DNA of 64,000 nt from Bacteroidaceae bacterium (GTDB taxonomy: Bacteria; Bacteroidota; Bacteroidia; Bacteroidales; Bacteroidaceae), in the NCBI GenBank assembly GCA_017466065.1, contig JAFTUV010000034.1:62001-126000 (forward strand), in the 5' to 3' direction. The translations under genes and the position numbers were made by a program. Each line of letters opens with the position of its first letter. Within the stretch, counting starts at the first letter, position 1. Below the pieces are notes generated by a model, which saw nothing but the letters and a program-made list of their open reading frames with translations, did no database searches and was not told the DNA's origin. Positions 28,960-37,262 of this stretch are shown here, in pieces.

Positions 28960-29170
28960 TTTAGAAACTGTTTAAATTTATATCGTTAAGTTTTTTTATA
29001 GAACAAACATTTTTGAATATTAAAAACAACGAAATTGCAGCTTCCAATATAAGAAGAAACGAGCGAGAAATATCAAGCTTGCTTGAATGTTTTTCACAGC
29101 GAGTGCTAAATTATATCTGCCGTAAGGCGAATATAAAAAACTTTTATTAGAAATTTAAACAGTTGCTTAG
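28960..29170. mobile_element. MITE-like element with about 40-bp imperfect terminal inverted repeats
   Basis: The left end TTTAGAAACTGTTTAAATTT and the right end (read in reverse complement) CTAAGCAACTGTTTAAATTT match and continue to match for about 40 bases (ATATCGTTAAGTTTTTTTAT against CTAATAAAAGTTTTTTATAT). No open reading frame is inside. The right half (29055-29106) carries the GAGCGAG...CAGCGAGTGC repeat. The right end touches the -33 box of the next gene. No clear target-site duplication was seen. 28813-28959 shows no gene. Confidence 0.55.
29055..29106 (+). repeat. GAGCGAG...AGCGAGTGC repeat copy inside the MITE-like element
   Basis: GAAACGAGCGAGAAATATC, CAAGCTTGCTTGAATG and CACAGCGAGTGC match the copy at 7123 closely and the 18522 tandem copies more loosely. 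Confidence 0.55.
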
Positions 29171-29201
29171 TTGTGTCTGTGCCTTTTTATTACTATTTTT
29201 G
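29171..29201 (+). promoter_or_regulatory. Promoter of the SPOR lipoprotein-rhaM unit
   Basis: TTG (29171-29173), 20 bases, TATTTTTG (29194-29201). The upstream element ends exactly where the -33 box begins. Confidence 0.7.
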
Positions 29202-29267
29202 CACAACAAACTGCGGCTCTTTTTGCCGGCAGTATGAAATTTATGTCAAACTTATAAAATGTATAAA

Positions 29268-29765
29268 ATGAAAAAACTATTTGTATTGGGTTTCGCATTG
29301 TGCTCTGTTTTTGCATTAACATCTTGTAAATCTTCAAAGTCGGAATATAAGAAAGCCTATGATCAGGCTCAGCAGTTGGAGCTTGCACAAGGTCAAGGAC
29401 AGGCTAACGAGGCTATTGAGATTGCTCCCGTTACAACAACCACACAGAATTCGGCAGCGAATGTCGATACTTCGTTCCGCACCGAGAAAGTGGTGCTCGC
29501 TTCGGGTGCCGAAGGTTCGTTGAAGGATTTTAGCGTTGTTTGTGGCAGTTTCGGTCGCAAAGAGGGTGCCGAGTCGGTTAAGGCCGGTCTTATAGCACAG
29601 GGTTACAATGCTATCATTGTTCAGAATCCCGAAACAGGAATGTATCGTGTTGTTTGCGGTTCTTTCGACAACAAACAGCAGGCTGCCGAGTTTCGCGAGC
29701 AGTTCAAGGCCAACAACCCCGACAACGCCGATTTTCAGAAGGCTTGGTTGCTCTACAATAAGTAA
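29268..29765 (+). CDS. SPOR domain lipoprotein
   Basis: A 165-residue envelope lipoprotein. MKKLFVLGFALCSVFALTSC is a signal peptide with lipobox LTSC (Cys20). A flexible Gln/Ala/Thr-rich linker covers about 25-75. The C-terminal SPOR domain (about 85-165) has two repeated halves, FSVVCGSFGRKEGAESVKA and YRVVCGSFDNKQQAAEFREQ, the fold that binds denuded septal peptidoglycan. A role at the division site is therefore likely. An in-frame ATG 9 bases upstream is an alternative start. The rhamnose mutarotase gene begins 5 bases after its stop. Confidence 0.92.
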   Translation: MKKLFVLGFALCSVFALTSCKSSKSEYKKAYDQAQQLELAQGQGQANEAIEIAPVTTTTQNSAANVDTSFRTEKVVLASGAEGSLKDFSVVCGSFGRKEGAESVKAGLIAQGYNAIIVQNPETGMYRVVCGSFDNKQQAAEFREQFKANNPDNADFQKAWLLYNK

Positions 29766-29770
29766 GAATA

Positions 29771-30160
29771 ATGGAAACTCCTTCTACCGGATATAAGGTG
29801 CGGGAATATGGCTGTGAGGTTAAGCGTTATTGTCAGACGCTCGACTTGAAGGATAATCCCGAGCTTATAGCCGAATATCGTCGCCGTCACAGCGAGGGCG
29901 AGGCTTGGCCGGAGATTATAGACGGAATACGCACGGTCGGTATTCTGGAAATGGAGATATACCTCGTAGGTACCCGTCTGTTTATGATAGTGGAGGCACC
30001 GGTCGATTTTGATTGGGACCAAGCTATGGCGCGTCTTGCCACACTTCCACGACAGCAGGAATGGGAAGATTATATGTCCATATTCCAAGAGGCCGAGAAG
30101 GGAAGTTCTTCCAACGATAAGTGGCAGGCGATGGAACGTATATTCCACCTTTATGAATGA
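29771..30160 (+). CDS. L-rhamnose mutarotase family protein
   Basis: A 129-residue protein of the RhaM/DUF718 family, which interconverts alpha and beta anomers of L-rhamnose or related 6-deoxysugars. The conserved active-site helix YRRRHSEGEAWPEIIDGIR, with the family histidine (about residue 40), and LVGTRLFMIVEA near 75 support this. No rhamnose isomerase, kinase or aldolase gene is in the window. It shares a transcript with a SPOR lipoprotein, five bases apart. A true mutarotase role is likely by family; the sugar is uncertain. Confidence 0.85.
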   Translation: METPSTGYKVREYGCEVKRYCQTLDLKDNPELIAEYRRRHSEGEAWPEIIDGIRTVGILEMEIYLVGTRLFMIVEAPVDFDWDQAMARLATLPRQQEWEDYMSIFQEAEKGSSSNDKWQAMERIFHLYE

Positions 30161-30162
30161 AA

Positions 30163-30192
30163 CAGAATTGCGGCTTTCGGGCCGCAATTCTG
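30163..30192 (+). terminator. Terminator-like hairpin after the rhaM-like gene
   Basis: CAGAATTGCGGC and GCCGCAATTCTG pair perfectly over 12 bp around TTTCGG. An A/T-rich tail follows without a long T-run. Confidence 0.75.
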
Positions 30193-30244
30193 CTATAAAA
30201 ATAAAATTTTACATTTATTGGCTGTTCCTTTTAGCCAAATTGGT

Positions 30245-30252
30245 TACCTTTG
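30245..30252 (+). promoter_or_regulatory. -7 box of ruvX-def-TPR operon
   Basis: TACCTTTG, 22 bases before the ruvX start codon. Confidence 0.65.
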
Positions 30253-30274
30253 CAATGTTATTTACGCAGCAACA

Positions 30275-30700
30275 ATGGCACGACTGTTAGCAATAGATTA
30301 TGGCAAGAAGCGCACGGGCATTGCGGTGACCGACGAATTGCAGATAATAGCCAACGGGCTTGCAACCGTGGCTACGGTGGAGCTTGAGCGCTTTATCCTC
30401 TCCTATGTGGAACGCGAACCGGTAGAACGCATAATAGTGGGGCTGCCCAAGCAGATGAATAACCGCCCGTCGGAAAATATGGGGCGCATAGAACCTTTTG
30501 TGAACCGCTTGCGCAAGCTGTTGCCGGCAATCCCGGTTGAGTATTACGACGAACGTTTCACCTCGGTGCTGGCTCACAGGGCCATCCTCGAATCGGGGAT
30601 AGGCAAGATGGCGCGTCGCGACAAAGCTCTTGTCGATGAAATAAGTGCCACCATAATACTGCAATCCTATATGGAGAGCCGACGAATGAGAATAAATTAA
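30275..30700 (+). CDS. ruvX: YqgF/RuvX putative Holliday junction resolvase / pre-16S rRNA nuclease
   Basis: A 141-residue RNase H-fold protein of the YqgF family. It has the first catalytic Asp in LLAIDYGKKRTGIAV, the mid-protein strand RIIVGLPKQMN with a Glu nearby, YDERFTSVLAH near 95, and the final Asp region ALVDEISATIILQ. In E. coli the protein matures the 5' end of 16S rRNA. The start MARLLAIDYG was taken because it begins at the first core strand and follows the promoter. It precedes def by 15 bases. Confidence 0.92.
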   Translation: MARLLAIDYGKKRTGIAVTDELQIIANGLATVATVELERFILSYVEREPVERIIVGLPKQMNNRPSENMGRIEPFVNRLRKLLPAIPVEYYDERFTSVLAHRAILESGIGKMARRDKALVDEISATIILQSYMESRRMRIN

Positions 30701-30715
30701 CAAACAAAATAGAAT

Positions 30716-31273
30716 ATGATACTACCCATCTACCTTTACGGTCAGTCTGTTCTGCGCAAAGTCGCCGAGGAGATAACCCCCGATTATCCCGAGCTTGGCA
30801 AGCTCATAGAAGATATGTTCGAAACAATGCACGGAGCCGAGGGAATAGGCCTTGCTGCGCCTCAAATAGGCCTTGCCATTCGTTTGGTAGTGGTCGACCT
30901 TGATGTTCTTGCCGAGGATTTTCCCGAATTCAAGGATTTTCGTCGTGTTTACATCAATGCTCACATTCTCGAAACATCCGACGACACGGAGTCGATGGAG
31001 GAGGGCTGTTTGAGCCTCCCCGGCATACACGAAAAGGTTACCCGCCCCACACGCATCCGCGTAAAATATATGGACGAGAATTTTGTGGAGCACGATGAGT
31101 GGGTGGAGGGTTATCTTGCCCGTGTAATGCAGCACGAATTTGACCACCTCGAAGGAAAAGTGTTTGCCGACCGCCTTTCCCCTCTTCGTCGCCAGATGAA
31201 CAAGAATCGTCTTATGAATCTCTTGAAAGGCAAGGCGCATTGTGCCTACAAGACCAAGCGTGTGCTTAAATAA
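30716..31273 (+). CDS. def: Peptide deformylase
   Basis: A 185-residue metal-dependent hydrolase that removes the N-formyl group from nascent proteins. All three signature motifs are present: motif 1 GIGLAAPQIG near residue 44, motif 2 EGCLSLPGI near 99 with the metal-binding Cys, and motif 3 QHEFDHLEG near 142 with the catalytic Glu and two His ligands. It lies between ruvX and a TPR protein whose start codon is one base from its stop, so the three genes form an operon. Confidence 0.98.
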   Translation: MILPIYLYGQSVLRKVAEEITPDYPELGKLIEDMFETMHGAEGIGLAAPQIGLAIRLVVVDLDVLAEDFPEFKDFRRVYINAHILETSDDTESMEEGCLSLPGIHEKVTRPTRIRVKYMDENFVEHDEWVEGYLARVMQHEFDHLEGKVFADRLSPLRRQMNKNRLMNLLKGKAHCAYKTKRVLK

Positions 31274-31274
31274 T

Positions 31275-33284
31275 ATGCCACGTAGAGCACTGTTTCTTCT
31301 TCTTGCCTTCCTTGTGCTGCCCTCGTTAAAGGCGCAGCTCAATACCGACCGCATTATGCTCATAGGGCGCAATGCGCTCTATTTCGAGGATTATGTGCTC
31401 TCCATTCAATACTTTAACAAGGTAATAGAGTCGAAGCCCTTTCTTCACGAGCCCTATTTCTTTCGCGGGCTCGCGAAATATTATCTCGATGATTACAAAG
31501 GTGCCGAGGAAGACCTCGACAAGGCCATCGGCAAGAATCCCTACGTGTCGCGCAGCTATCAATTGCGCGGAATGTGCCGTGCCAAACGCGACAGCATCGG
31601 CGGTGCAATGTCCGATTTTCGTATGGCCATAAAGTACGACCCGCAGAACTATGTGTTGTGGCAGAATCTTGCCGCCACTGCCATTCAAGGCAAGGAGTGG
31701 AGCGTAGCCGCCACGGTTGTCGATTCGTTACTGCTCTTTGCACCACGCTACACGGTAGCCCATCTGATGCGTGTGCAGATTTCTATGGAGCTCGAAGATA
31801 CTCTGCGAGCCATAAGTGCAGCCGATGAGGCTGTTGCCCTCGACCCCTATTCGTGCGATGTCTACGAAATGCGTGCTCTCTTGAAAGCCCAACTGGAACG
31901 CTACGATAGTGCCGAAGAGGATGTGACCCGTGCCATAGAGCTTATGCCGGGGCGCAGTGGCAGCTATCTTAATCGTGCCCTCATACGATACTATCGCAAC
32001 AACCTCCGCGGAGCAATGGAAGACTACGATACGGCTCTCTATGTGGAGCCTGCAAATTTTGTGGGGCATTATAATCGCGGCCTTTTGCGTATGCAGGTGG
32101 GCGACGATAATCGTGCAATCGAGGATTTTGATTTTGTGCTCGACGTAGATGCCGACAATACTATGGCGCGATTTAATAGAGCCTTGTTGCGCGACCAGAC
32201 AGGCGACCTTCGCGGCGCGATAGAGGATTACTCTCTTGTCCTCGAAGTTTATCCGCACTTTGAGTACGGCTACCGCTGTCGTGCAGCCGCCCGCCGCAAA
32301 GTGGGCGATGTAAAAGGAGCCGAAAAAGACGAAGCGTGGCTGCTGAACAATATGACCGATAAATATCTCGGACAGCAGGGTAGTGACAAGGCTGACGATA
32401 AAGGTGAAAAGACCCGCAAACGCTCCGACCGCAATGTGCGTAATTACAATAAGATGATTGCATCAGAAAATAGCTTCGATAAGGATTATGTAACCGAGTA
32501 TCGGGGTAAGGTGCAGAACCGTAAGGCTCCCATTGAACTTGAATCGATGTTTGTCCTCACATATTACGAGAATGTACAGGAATTGCGCAACGAGGGTTAT
32601 TATGCTCCTATTGAGGAGTTTAATAAAAACGGGCTGCTCCCCTATAAGGCAATACTCACAAACAATGAACGTGCCCTTGCCTCCAACGAGGTTGAACGTC
32701 ACTTTGCAAGCATCGACCTTCTCTCGAAGAGCATCGACGAGAATCCCGATAATCTTTATTATCGCCTCGCCCGTGCCATTGATTATTATCTGGTGCAGGA
32801 CTTTGTTTCGGCCATAAACGACCTCGATGCTGCCCTCACTCTCGACGGTGAGCTGTGGAGCGTCTATTTTGCACGAGCCTTTGTGCGTTATAAAAAACTC
32901 GAAGGTGAGCATCTTGCCGACATAAATACCAACGGGAACGCCGTGTCGGTGAAACGCGATGCGGGTCTGCCCAATATAGAGTATCGCATAATAAAGGGCG
33001 ACCTTGACAAAGTGGCGGCACTTATGCCCGATTTACCACAGGCCTTCTTTAATCGCGGCAATGTGTGTGTGAAATTGAACGATTTTAAGTCGGCTGTCGT
33101 AGATTATGGCGAGGCAATAAAACTCGACGATAAATTTGCCGAAGCTTATTATAATCGCGGCTTGGCCCATTTGTATCTTGGAAATACCCGGCAGGCCGTT
33201 GCCGATCTTAGCCGTGCCGGCGAGCTTGGCATCTACTCGGCCTACAATGTGATAAAGCGTTACAAGGATGTTTCCGAACAATAA
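31275..33284 (+). CDS. Secreted tetratricopeptide repeat protein
   Basis: A 669-residue protein built almost wholly of TPR motifs. A signal peptide (RALFLLLAFLVLPSLKAQ) directs export. Repeats run from about 25 to 365 (for example YFRGLAKYYLDDYKGAEEDL, YNRGLLRMQVGDDNRAIEDF) and again from about 500 to 665 (FNRGNVCVKLNDFKSAVVDY, YNRGLAHLYLGNTRQAVADL), separated by a charged linker (KADDKGEKTRKRSDRN) near 385. It probably scaffolds protein complexes in the periplasm or at the outer membrane. The ATG at 31275 starts one base after the def stop, so translation is likely coupled. The partner is unknown. Confidence 0.9.
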   Translation: MPRRALFLLLAFLVLPSLKAQLNTDRIMLIGRNALYFEDYVLSIQYFNKVIESKPFLHEPYFFRGLAKYYLDDYKGAEEDLDKAIGKNPYVSRSYQLRGMCRAKRDSIGGAMSDFRMAIKYDPQNYVLWQNLAATAIQGKEWSVAATVVDSLLLFAPRYTVAHLMRVQISMELEDTLRAISAADEAVALDPYSCDVYEMRALLKAQLERYDSAEEDVTRAIELMPGRSGSYLNRALIRYYRNNLRGAMEDYDTALYVEPANFVGHYNRGLLRMQVGDDNRAIEDFDFVLDVDADNTMARFNRALLRDQTGDLRGAIEDYSLVLEVYPHFEYGYRCRAAARRKVGDVKGAEKDEAWLLNNMTDKYLGQQGSDKADDKGEKTRKRSDRNVRNYNKMIASENSFDKDYVTEYRGKVQNRKAPIELESMFVLTYYENVQELRNEGYYAPIEEFNKNGLLPYKAILTNNERALASNEVERHFASIDLLSKSIDENPDNLYYRLARAIDYYLVQDFVSAINDLDAALTLDGELWSVYFARAFVRYKKLEGEHLADINTNGNAVSVKRDAGLPNIEYRIIKGDLDKVAALMPDLPQAFFNRGNVCVKLNDFKSAVVDYGEAIKLDDKFAEAYYNRGLAHLYLGNTRQAVADLSRAGELGIYSAYNVIKRYKDVSEQ

Positions 33285-33293
33285 TGCTGTGGC

Positions 33294-33341
33294 TTAGATG
33301 CTGTTTAAATTTATATCGTTAGGTTTTTTATAGAGCAAAAA
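33294..33341 (+). repeat. AAACTGTTTAAATTTATATCG family copy upstream of thrS
   Basis: TTAGATGCTGTTTAAATTTA, TATCGTTAGG and TTTTTTATAGAGCAAAAA match the left end of the element at 28960 nearly base for base, but no right end is seen. It lies just before the thrS promoter box TATCTTCG (33365-33372). Confidence 0.65.
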
Positions 33342-33470
33342 TAGGATGTTTGCTTCTTTTTTAATATCTTCGCGGTAGTTTTGCAATAAATGGCAAAGGC
33401 CGGTTGCAGTTGTTGCGAGCTTTGCAGCCGTGTCTGTTGTGTGAAGATTAAAAAAATAAAGATATACGCT

Positions 33471-35435
33471 ATGATTAAAATTATTTTTCCCGATGGAGGG
33501 GCGCAGGAATTTGCCTTTGAAGGAAAATCCTTCATCGAAATTCTCTCTTCTGTCGATCCTAAAATCCTAAACAGTGTGGTTGCTGCAAAGCTCGGCGACA
33601 ATGTTATAGACCTTCGCGATGTTCCCGCCGATGGTTGCGAGGCACAATTGGTGGGTATTGATAGCAAGGAGGCATTGCACGTGCTCCGTCACACAGCCAC
33701 CCACATTATGGCCGAGGCGGTGAAACACCTCTTCCCCGAGGCTAAACTGACCATAGGCCCTGCTACCGAAAATGGCTTCTTCTACGACTTCGACTGTCCT
33801 CCTTTCACCAAGGAGAATCTTGCCGAAATTGAGAAGGAGATGAAGAAAATCATAAAATCGAACCCCCGCATTGAGCGCAAGAGTGTTACGCGTGCCGAGG
33901 CGGTTGAGATGATGAAGGCGATGAACGAACCCTATAAATTGGAACTTATCGACGCTATCCCCGAGGGCGAGAATATTACAATTTATTCACAGGACGATTT
34001 TGTCGACCTTTGTATGGGCCCCCATTTGCTTAATACAAGGCTCATTAAGGGCTTCAAGCTCTTGTCTACATCCACAGCCTATTGGCGTGCCGACAAGAAC
34101 AATGCTGCGCTTGCCCGCATCTATGGAACGGCCTTCTTCTCGAAAGAGGAACTCGAAGCCTATCTTGCCCATTTGGAGCACATTAAGAATATCGACCACA
34201 ATAAAATAGGTCGAGAAATGGAATTGTTTACCACGGTCGATGTGATAGGTCAGGGCTTGCCGCTTCTTATGCCCAAAGGAGCAAAAATCATACAGACTTT
34301 GCAACGCTGGATAGAGGATATTGAAGATAATGAGTGGGGCTATATACGTACAAAAACTCCCCTTATGGCCAAGAGCGACCTTTATAAAATCTCGGGCCAT
34401 TGGGACCACTACAAGGATGGAATGTTCGTGCTTGGCAACGAAGAGACCGACAAAGAGGTGTTTGCCCTCCGTCCTATGACCTGTCCCTTCCAATACTATG
34501 TGTATAAGGCAACGCAACACTCCTACCGCGACCTTCCCCTGCGTTACAGCGAAACATCCACACTCTTCCGCAACGAAGATTCGGGCGAAATGCACGGCCT
34601 CACCCGTGTGCGCCAGTTCACAATCAGCGAGGGACACCTCATTGTGCGCCCCGACCAAATGGTTGAGGAGTTTAAGAAATGTCTTGCTCTTGCCAAGCAC
34701 GTAATGGAAACTTTGGGCTTGCAGAATGATGTAACATACGTTCTTGCAAAATGGAACCCCGAAAATCGTGCGAAATACATTGGCGATGCAGAGGTGTGGG
34801 AGCAGACACAGCAGCACATTCGTGAAATGCTTATAGAGCTTGAAATTCCCTTTGTTGAGGAGACCGGCGGTGCAGCCTTCTATGGTCCCAAGGTGGATAT
34901 CAATGCCAAGAATGTCTATGGCAAGGAAGATACAATGATTACCGTTCAGTGGGATGCCCTGCTTGCCGCACAATTCGATATGTTCTACATCGACCAGAAT
35001 GGCGAGAAAGTGCGCCCCTACATCATTCACCGCACAAGTATGGGTTGTTACGAGCGTACCCTTGCTTGGCTGATAGAGAAGTATGAGGGCAAGTTCCCCA
35101 CTTGGCTTTGCCCCGAACAGGTGCGTGTTCTTCCTATTTCCGAGAAATATGGCGATTATGCCGAAAAGGTGGCTGCCGAGCTTAAAAAGAACGGCATTCT
35201 CTGCTCGGTGGATAATCGTTCCGAGAAAATCGGTTACAAGATACGCGACGCGCGCAACAGCCGCATCCCCTATATGCTTGTGCTCGGCCAGCAGGAAGAG
35301 GAGAGCGCGACGGTGGCAGTGCGCAGCCGCTTCGCCGGCGACGAGGGTGTGAAACCCCTTGCCGAATTTATAGCAGCTATAAGCGAGGAGATACGCACCC
35401 GTGCGATACGCAAGGAGCAGGCTCCCGCGCAATAA
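33471..35435 (+). CDS. thrS: Threonine-tRNA ligase
   Basis: A 654-residue class II synthetase. Domain order is TGS (1-60, MIKIIFPDGGAQEF), the editing domain with HTATHIMAEAVKHLFPEAK (HxxxH near 78) and CMGPHL near 182, the catalytic core (motif 2 FRNEDSGEMHGLTRVRQFT near 365; motif 3 in HRTSMGCYERTLAWLIE near 520) and an anticodon-binding domain (VRVLPISEKYGDYAE onward). The start MIKIIFPDG matches the family; an upstream ATG would add a Cys-rich unrelated extension. The leader (33373-33470) shows no T-box. A terminator follows at 35499. Confidence 0.98.
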   Translation: MIKIIFPDGGAQEFAFEGKSFIEILSSVDPKILNSVVAAKLGDNVIDLRDVPADGCEAQLVGIDSKEALHVLRHTATHIMAEAVKHLFPEAKLTIGPATENGFFYDFDCPPFTKENLAEIEKEMKKIIKSNPRIERKSVTRAEAVEMMKAMNEPYKLELIDAIPEGENITIYSQDDFVDLCMGPHLLNTRLIKGFKLLSTSTAYWRADKNNAALARIYGTAFFSKEELEAYLAHLEHIKNIDHNKIGREMELFTTVDVIGQGLPLLMPKGAKIIQTLQRWIEDIEDNEWGYIRTKTPLMAKSDLYKISGHWDHYKDGMFVLGNEETDKEVFALRPMTCPFQYYVYKATQHSYRDLPLRYSETSTLFRNEDSGEMHGLTRVRQFTISEGHLIVRPDQMVEEFKKCLALAKHVMETLGLQNDVTYVLAKWNPENRAKYIGDAEVWEQTQQHIREMLIELEIPFVEETGGAAFYGPKVDINAKNVYGKEDTMITVQWDALLAAQFDMFYIDQNGEKVRPYIIHRTSMGCYERTLAWLIEKYEGKFPTWLCPEQVRVLPISEKYGDYAEKVAAELKKNGILCSVDNRSEKIGYKIRDARNSRIPYMLVLGQQEEESATVAVRSRFAGDEGVKPLAEFIAAISEEIRTRAIRKEQAPAQ

Positions 35436-35498
35436 CCTCCTGCTTATGTACAATGGGGCTGACTAAAAGGCTCTTTTTATTCAACCTCCAAACAAAAG

Positions 35499-35529
35499 AC
35501 GGTGACCAAAAAGCAAGATTGGTCACCGT
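35499..35529 (+). terminator. Terminator after thrS
   Basis: ACGGTGACCA and TGGTCACCGT form a 10-bp perfect stem, trailed by TATTGCTATTT. Confidence 0.8.
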
Positions 35530-35628
35530 TATTGCTATTTATATTCGGAATGTGGCTGAAATGTGCACAATTTTGAGAAAATATGAAAAAAAAGAGCGAA
35601 ACCTCTTCGTTATGTGATAAATAAGTTG

Positions 35629-35636
35629 TAAATTTG
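35629..35636 (+). promoter_or_regulatory. -7 box of infC-rpmI-rplT
   Basis: TAAATTTG, about 55 bases before the infC ATG. The 35530-35628 spacer is AT-rich with no gene. Confidence 0.6.
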
Positions 35637-35691
35637 CGACGATTTTTCAGCCACATAAAGAAAAACAATTAAATACTTTATCACTTAATTA

Positions 35692-36270
35692 ATGAAGAAC
35701 GACAATATTAAGAATCAATATCGTATAAACGAACAGATTCGTGCAAACGAAGTGCGCATAGTAGGCGATGATGTAGAATCGGTGGTACTTCCCTTGCATA
35801 AGGCGCTCGACCTTGCCGATGAAAAAGGTCTCGACCTTGTTGAAATATCACCCTCGGCCAATCCTCCCGTATGTCGTTTGATAGAGTATTCTAAATTCCT
35901 TTATCAGTTGAAAAAACGCCAGAAAGAACAGAAGGCGAAGCAGGTGAAGATTGATGTGAAGGAGATACGTTTCGGCCCGCAGACCGACGACCACGACTAT
36001 AACTTCAAGTTGAAACACGCAATAAGTTTTCTGGGTGACGGCGATAAGGTGAAAGCCTATGTGTTCTTTAAGGGTCGTTCAATCCTCTTTAAAGAGCAAG
36101 GTGAAATTCTCCTGCTCCGTTTCGCGAAAGACCTCGAAGAATATGGCAAACTCGATATGATGCCTGTGCTCGAAGGTAAGCGTATGACAATTATGGTGTC
36201 GCCCAAAAAGGCCGCTCCTGCCAAAAAAGAGAAGCCCGCGAAGCTCGAGGCTCCCAAAAACGAAGAATAA
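35692..36270 (+). CDS. infC: Translation initiation factor IF-3
   Basis: A 192-residue IF-3, which keeps the 30S subunit free and checks start-codon pairing. The N-domain begins [18 protein letters not shown], the linker is Lys/Gln-rich ([16 protein letters not shown]) and the C-domain has [19 protein letters not shown] and [13 protein letters not shown] lysine/alanine/proline tail ([17 protein letters not shown]) extends past the E. coli end. It starts with ATG rather than the AUU used for autoregulation in E. coli. It heads the conserved infC-rpmI-rplT operon. Confidence 0.98.
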   Translation: MKNDNIKNQYRINEQIRANEVRIVGDDVESVVLPLHKALDLADEKGLDLVEISPSANPPVCRLIEYSKFLYQLKKRQKEQKAKQVKIDVKEIRFGPQTDDHDYNFKLKHAISFLGDGDKVKAYVFFKGRSILFKEQGEILLLRFAKDLEEYGKLDMMPVLEGKRMTIMVSPKKAAPAKKEKPAKLEAPKNEE

Positions 36271-36329
36271 AAGCGAGTAGTGTTGTATAGTACGCTACCG
36301 ATAAATATTAACTAATAATTTTTTATAAA

Positions 36330-36527
36330 ATGCCAAAAGTTAAAACTAACTCCGGTGCCAAAAAAAGATTCGCTCTTACCGGAACAGGTAAAATTAAAAG
36401 AAAACATGCTTATCACAGTCACATCCTGACTAAAAAGACAAAGAAGCAGAAGAGAAACCTTGTACACTTTACAACTCTCGATGCTGCTAACGTTAAAAGT
36501 GTTAAGGAATTGTTGTCATTGCGTTAA
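36330..36527 (+). CDS. rpmI: 50S ribosomal protein L35
   Basis: A 65-residue, strongly basic large-subunit protein with the family start [20 protein letters not shown] and the [10 protein letters not shown] region. It lies 59 bases after infC and 79 before rplT. Confidence 0.98.
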   Translation: MPKVKTNSGAKKRFALTGTGKIKRKHAYHSHILTKKTKKQKRNLVHFTTLDAANVKSVKELLSLR

Positions 36528-36551
36528 GTATTGTATTATTAACCGAATGTA

Positions 36552-36586
36552 TTAGCAAGCAAGCCCGTTAAAATGGACGGCGCTAA
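36552..36586 (+). promoter_or_regulatory. Stem-loop in the rpmI-rplT spacer
   Basis: TTAGC (36552-36556) pairs with GCTAA (36582-36586), and inside it CCGT (36565-36568) pairs with ACGG (36577-36580). L20 represses its own operon through leader RNA in other bacteria, so a binding site here is possible but not shown. Confidence 0.35.
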
Positions 36587-36606
36587 CATTCAAAAGATTT
36601 AAAACT

Positions 36607-36954
36607 ATGCCAAGATCAGTAAATCACGTTGCTTCAAGAGCAAGAAGAAAGAAAATTTTAGGTTTGACCAGAGGTTACTTTGGTGCAAGAAAGAATGTAT
36701 GGACAGTAGCCAAGAATACTTGGGAGAAAGGTCTTACTTATGCGTTCCGCGACCGTCGTAACAAGAAACGCGAGTTCCGCGCATTGTGGATACAGCGTAT
36801 CAATGCAGCCGCTCGTCTCGAAGGCCTCTCTTATTCACAGTTGATGGGTGCTCTTCACAAGGCCGGTATTGAGATTAACCGCAAGGTTCTTGCCGACCTC
36901 GCTATGAACAATCCCGCAGCGTTCAAAGCTATTGTAGACAAGGTTAAGAAGTAA
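36607..36954 (+). CDS. rplT: 50S ribosomal protein L20
   Basis: A 115-residue protein that binds 23S rRNA early in 50S assembly. It has the basic N-terminal helix [20 protein letters not shown], then [17 protein letters not shown], and the globular C-domain ending [21 protein letters not shown]. It ends the infC operon. A probable Bacteroidales-1 RNA gene lies directly downstream, an association reported for this RNA. Confidence 0.98.
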   Translation: MPRSVNHVASRARRKKILGLTRGYFGARKNVWTVAKNTWEKGLTYAFRDRRNKKREFRALWIQRINAAARLEGLSYSQLMGALHKAGIEINRKVLADLAMNNPAAFKAIVDKVKK

Positions 36955-36966
36955 TTTTAACCGTTG

Positions 36967-37016
36967 ATACACACAAAAAACAACCGAGAAATTTCTCGGT
37001 TGTTTTTTGTGTGTAT
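36967..37016 (+). terminator. Terminator of the infC-rpmI-rplT operon (50-bp perfect palindrome)
   Basis: Two 25-base arms starting ATACACACAAAAAACAACCG are perfectly complementary with no spacer. The GC core is flanked by an A-run and a T-run. Confidence 0.93.
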
Positions 37017-37079
37017 TTGGTTTATTTGTGAGAATAGATGTGATTTTAATTTAAAATTTCATCTTTTTCTTGCAAACTA

Positions 37080-37110
37080 TTGTTTCTCTTTTACGAATAC
37101 TTTATATTTG
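37080..37110 (+). promoter_or_regulatory. Promoter of the Bacteroidales-1-like RNA
   Basis: TTG (37080-37082), 20 bases, TATATTTG (37103-37110) gives an excellent match to the Bacteroidota consensus with no protein gene following. Confidence 0.75.
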
Positions 37111-37115
37111 TAATA

Positions 37116-37262
37116 GGTTTTGCTGTACGAGCGACTGGGAAACTCATCAATCTTATATGAAAACCGAGACAGCTTCGGTATCCCAATGGCGGGCCACAAC
37201 CTTCGGGTAGCTTTAGAGAGCCGGTGGATTACAAAGGGGTAGAGCTCTCAAATCATTTTTTC
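37116..37262 (+). ncRNA. Probable Bacteroidales-1 RNA (6S-like regulatory RNA)
   Basis: A transcript of about 147 bases is bounded by a strong promoter and a terminator hairpin (GAGAGC 37216-37221 with GCTCTC 37244-37249, then a T-run from 37255). Inside, ACCGA-GACAGCT-TCGGT is a hairpin and flanking GGGA/TCCC pair around it. There is no credible reading frame. The published Bacteroidales-1 motif is described as a promoter- and terminator-bounded RNA often found just downstream of the L20 gene, exactly this context. A later link to 6S RNA is from memory, and I could not align it to a covariance model. Confidence 0.7.

Noticed and set aside
33373..33470. T-box or threonine attenuator before thrS
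   Set aside because: No T-box sequence, specifier loop or leader peptide with Thr codons was seen; T-boxes are also not expected in this phylum.
33987..35453. 488-codon open frame opposite thrS
   Set aside because: Shadow of a well-conserved threonyl-tRNA synthetase; no promoter or domain supports it.
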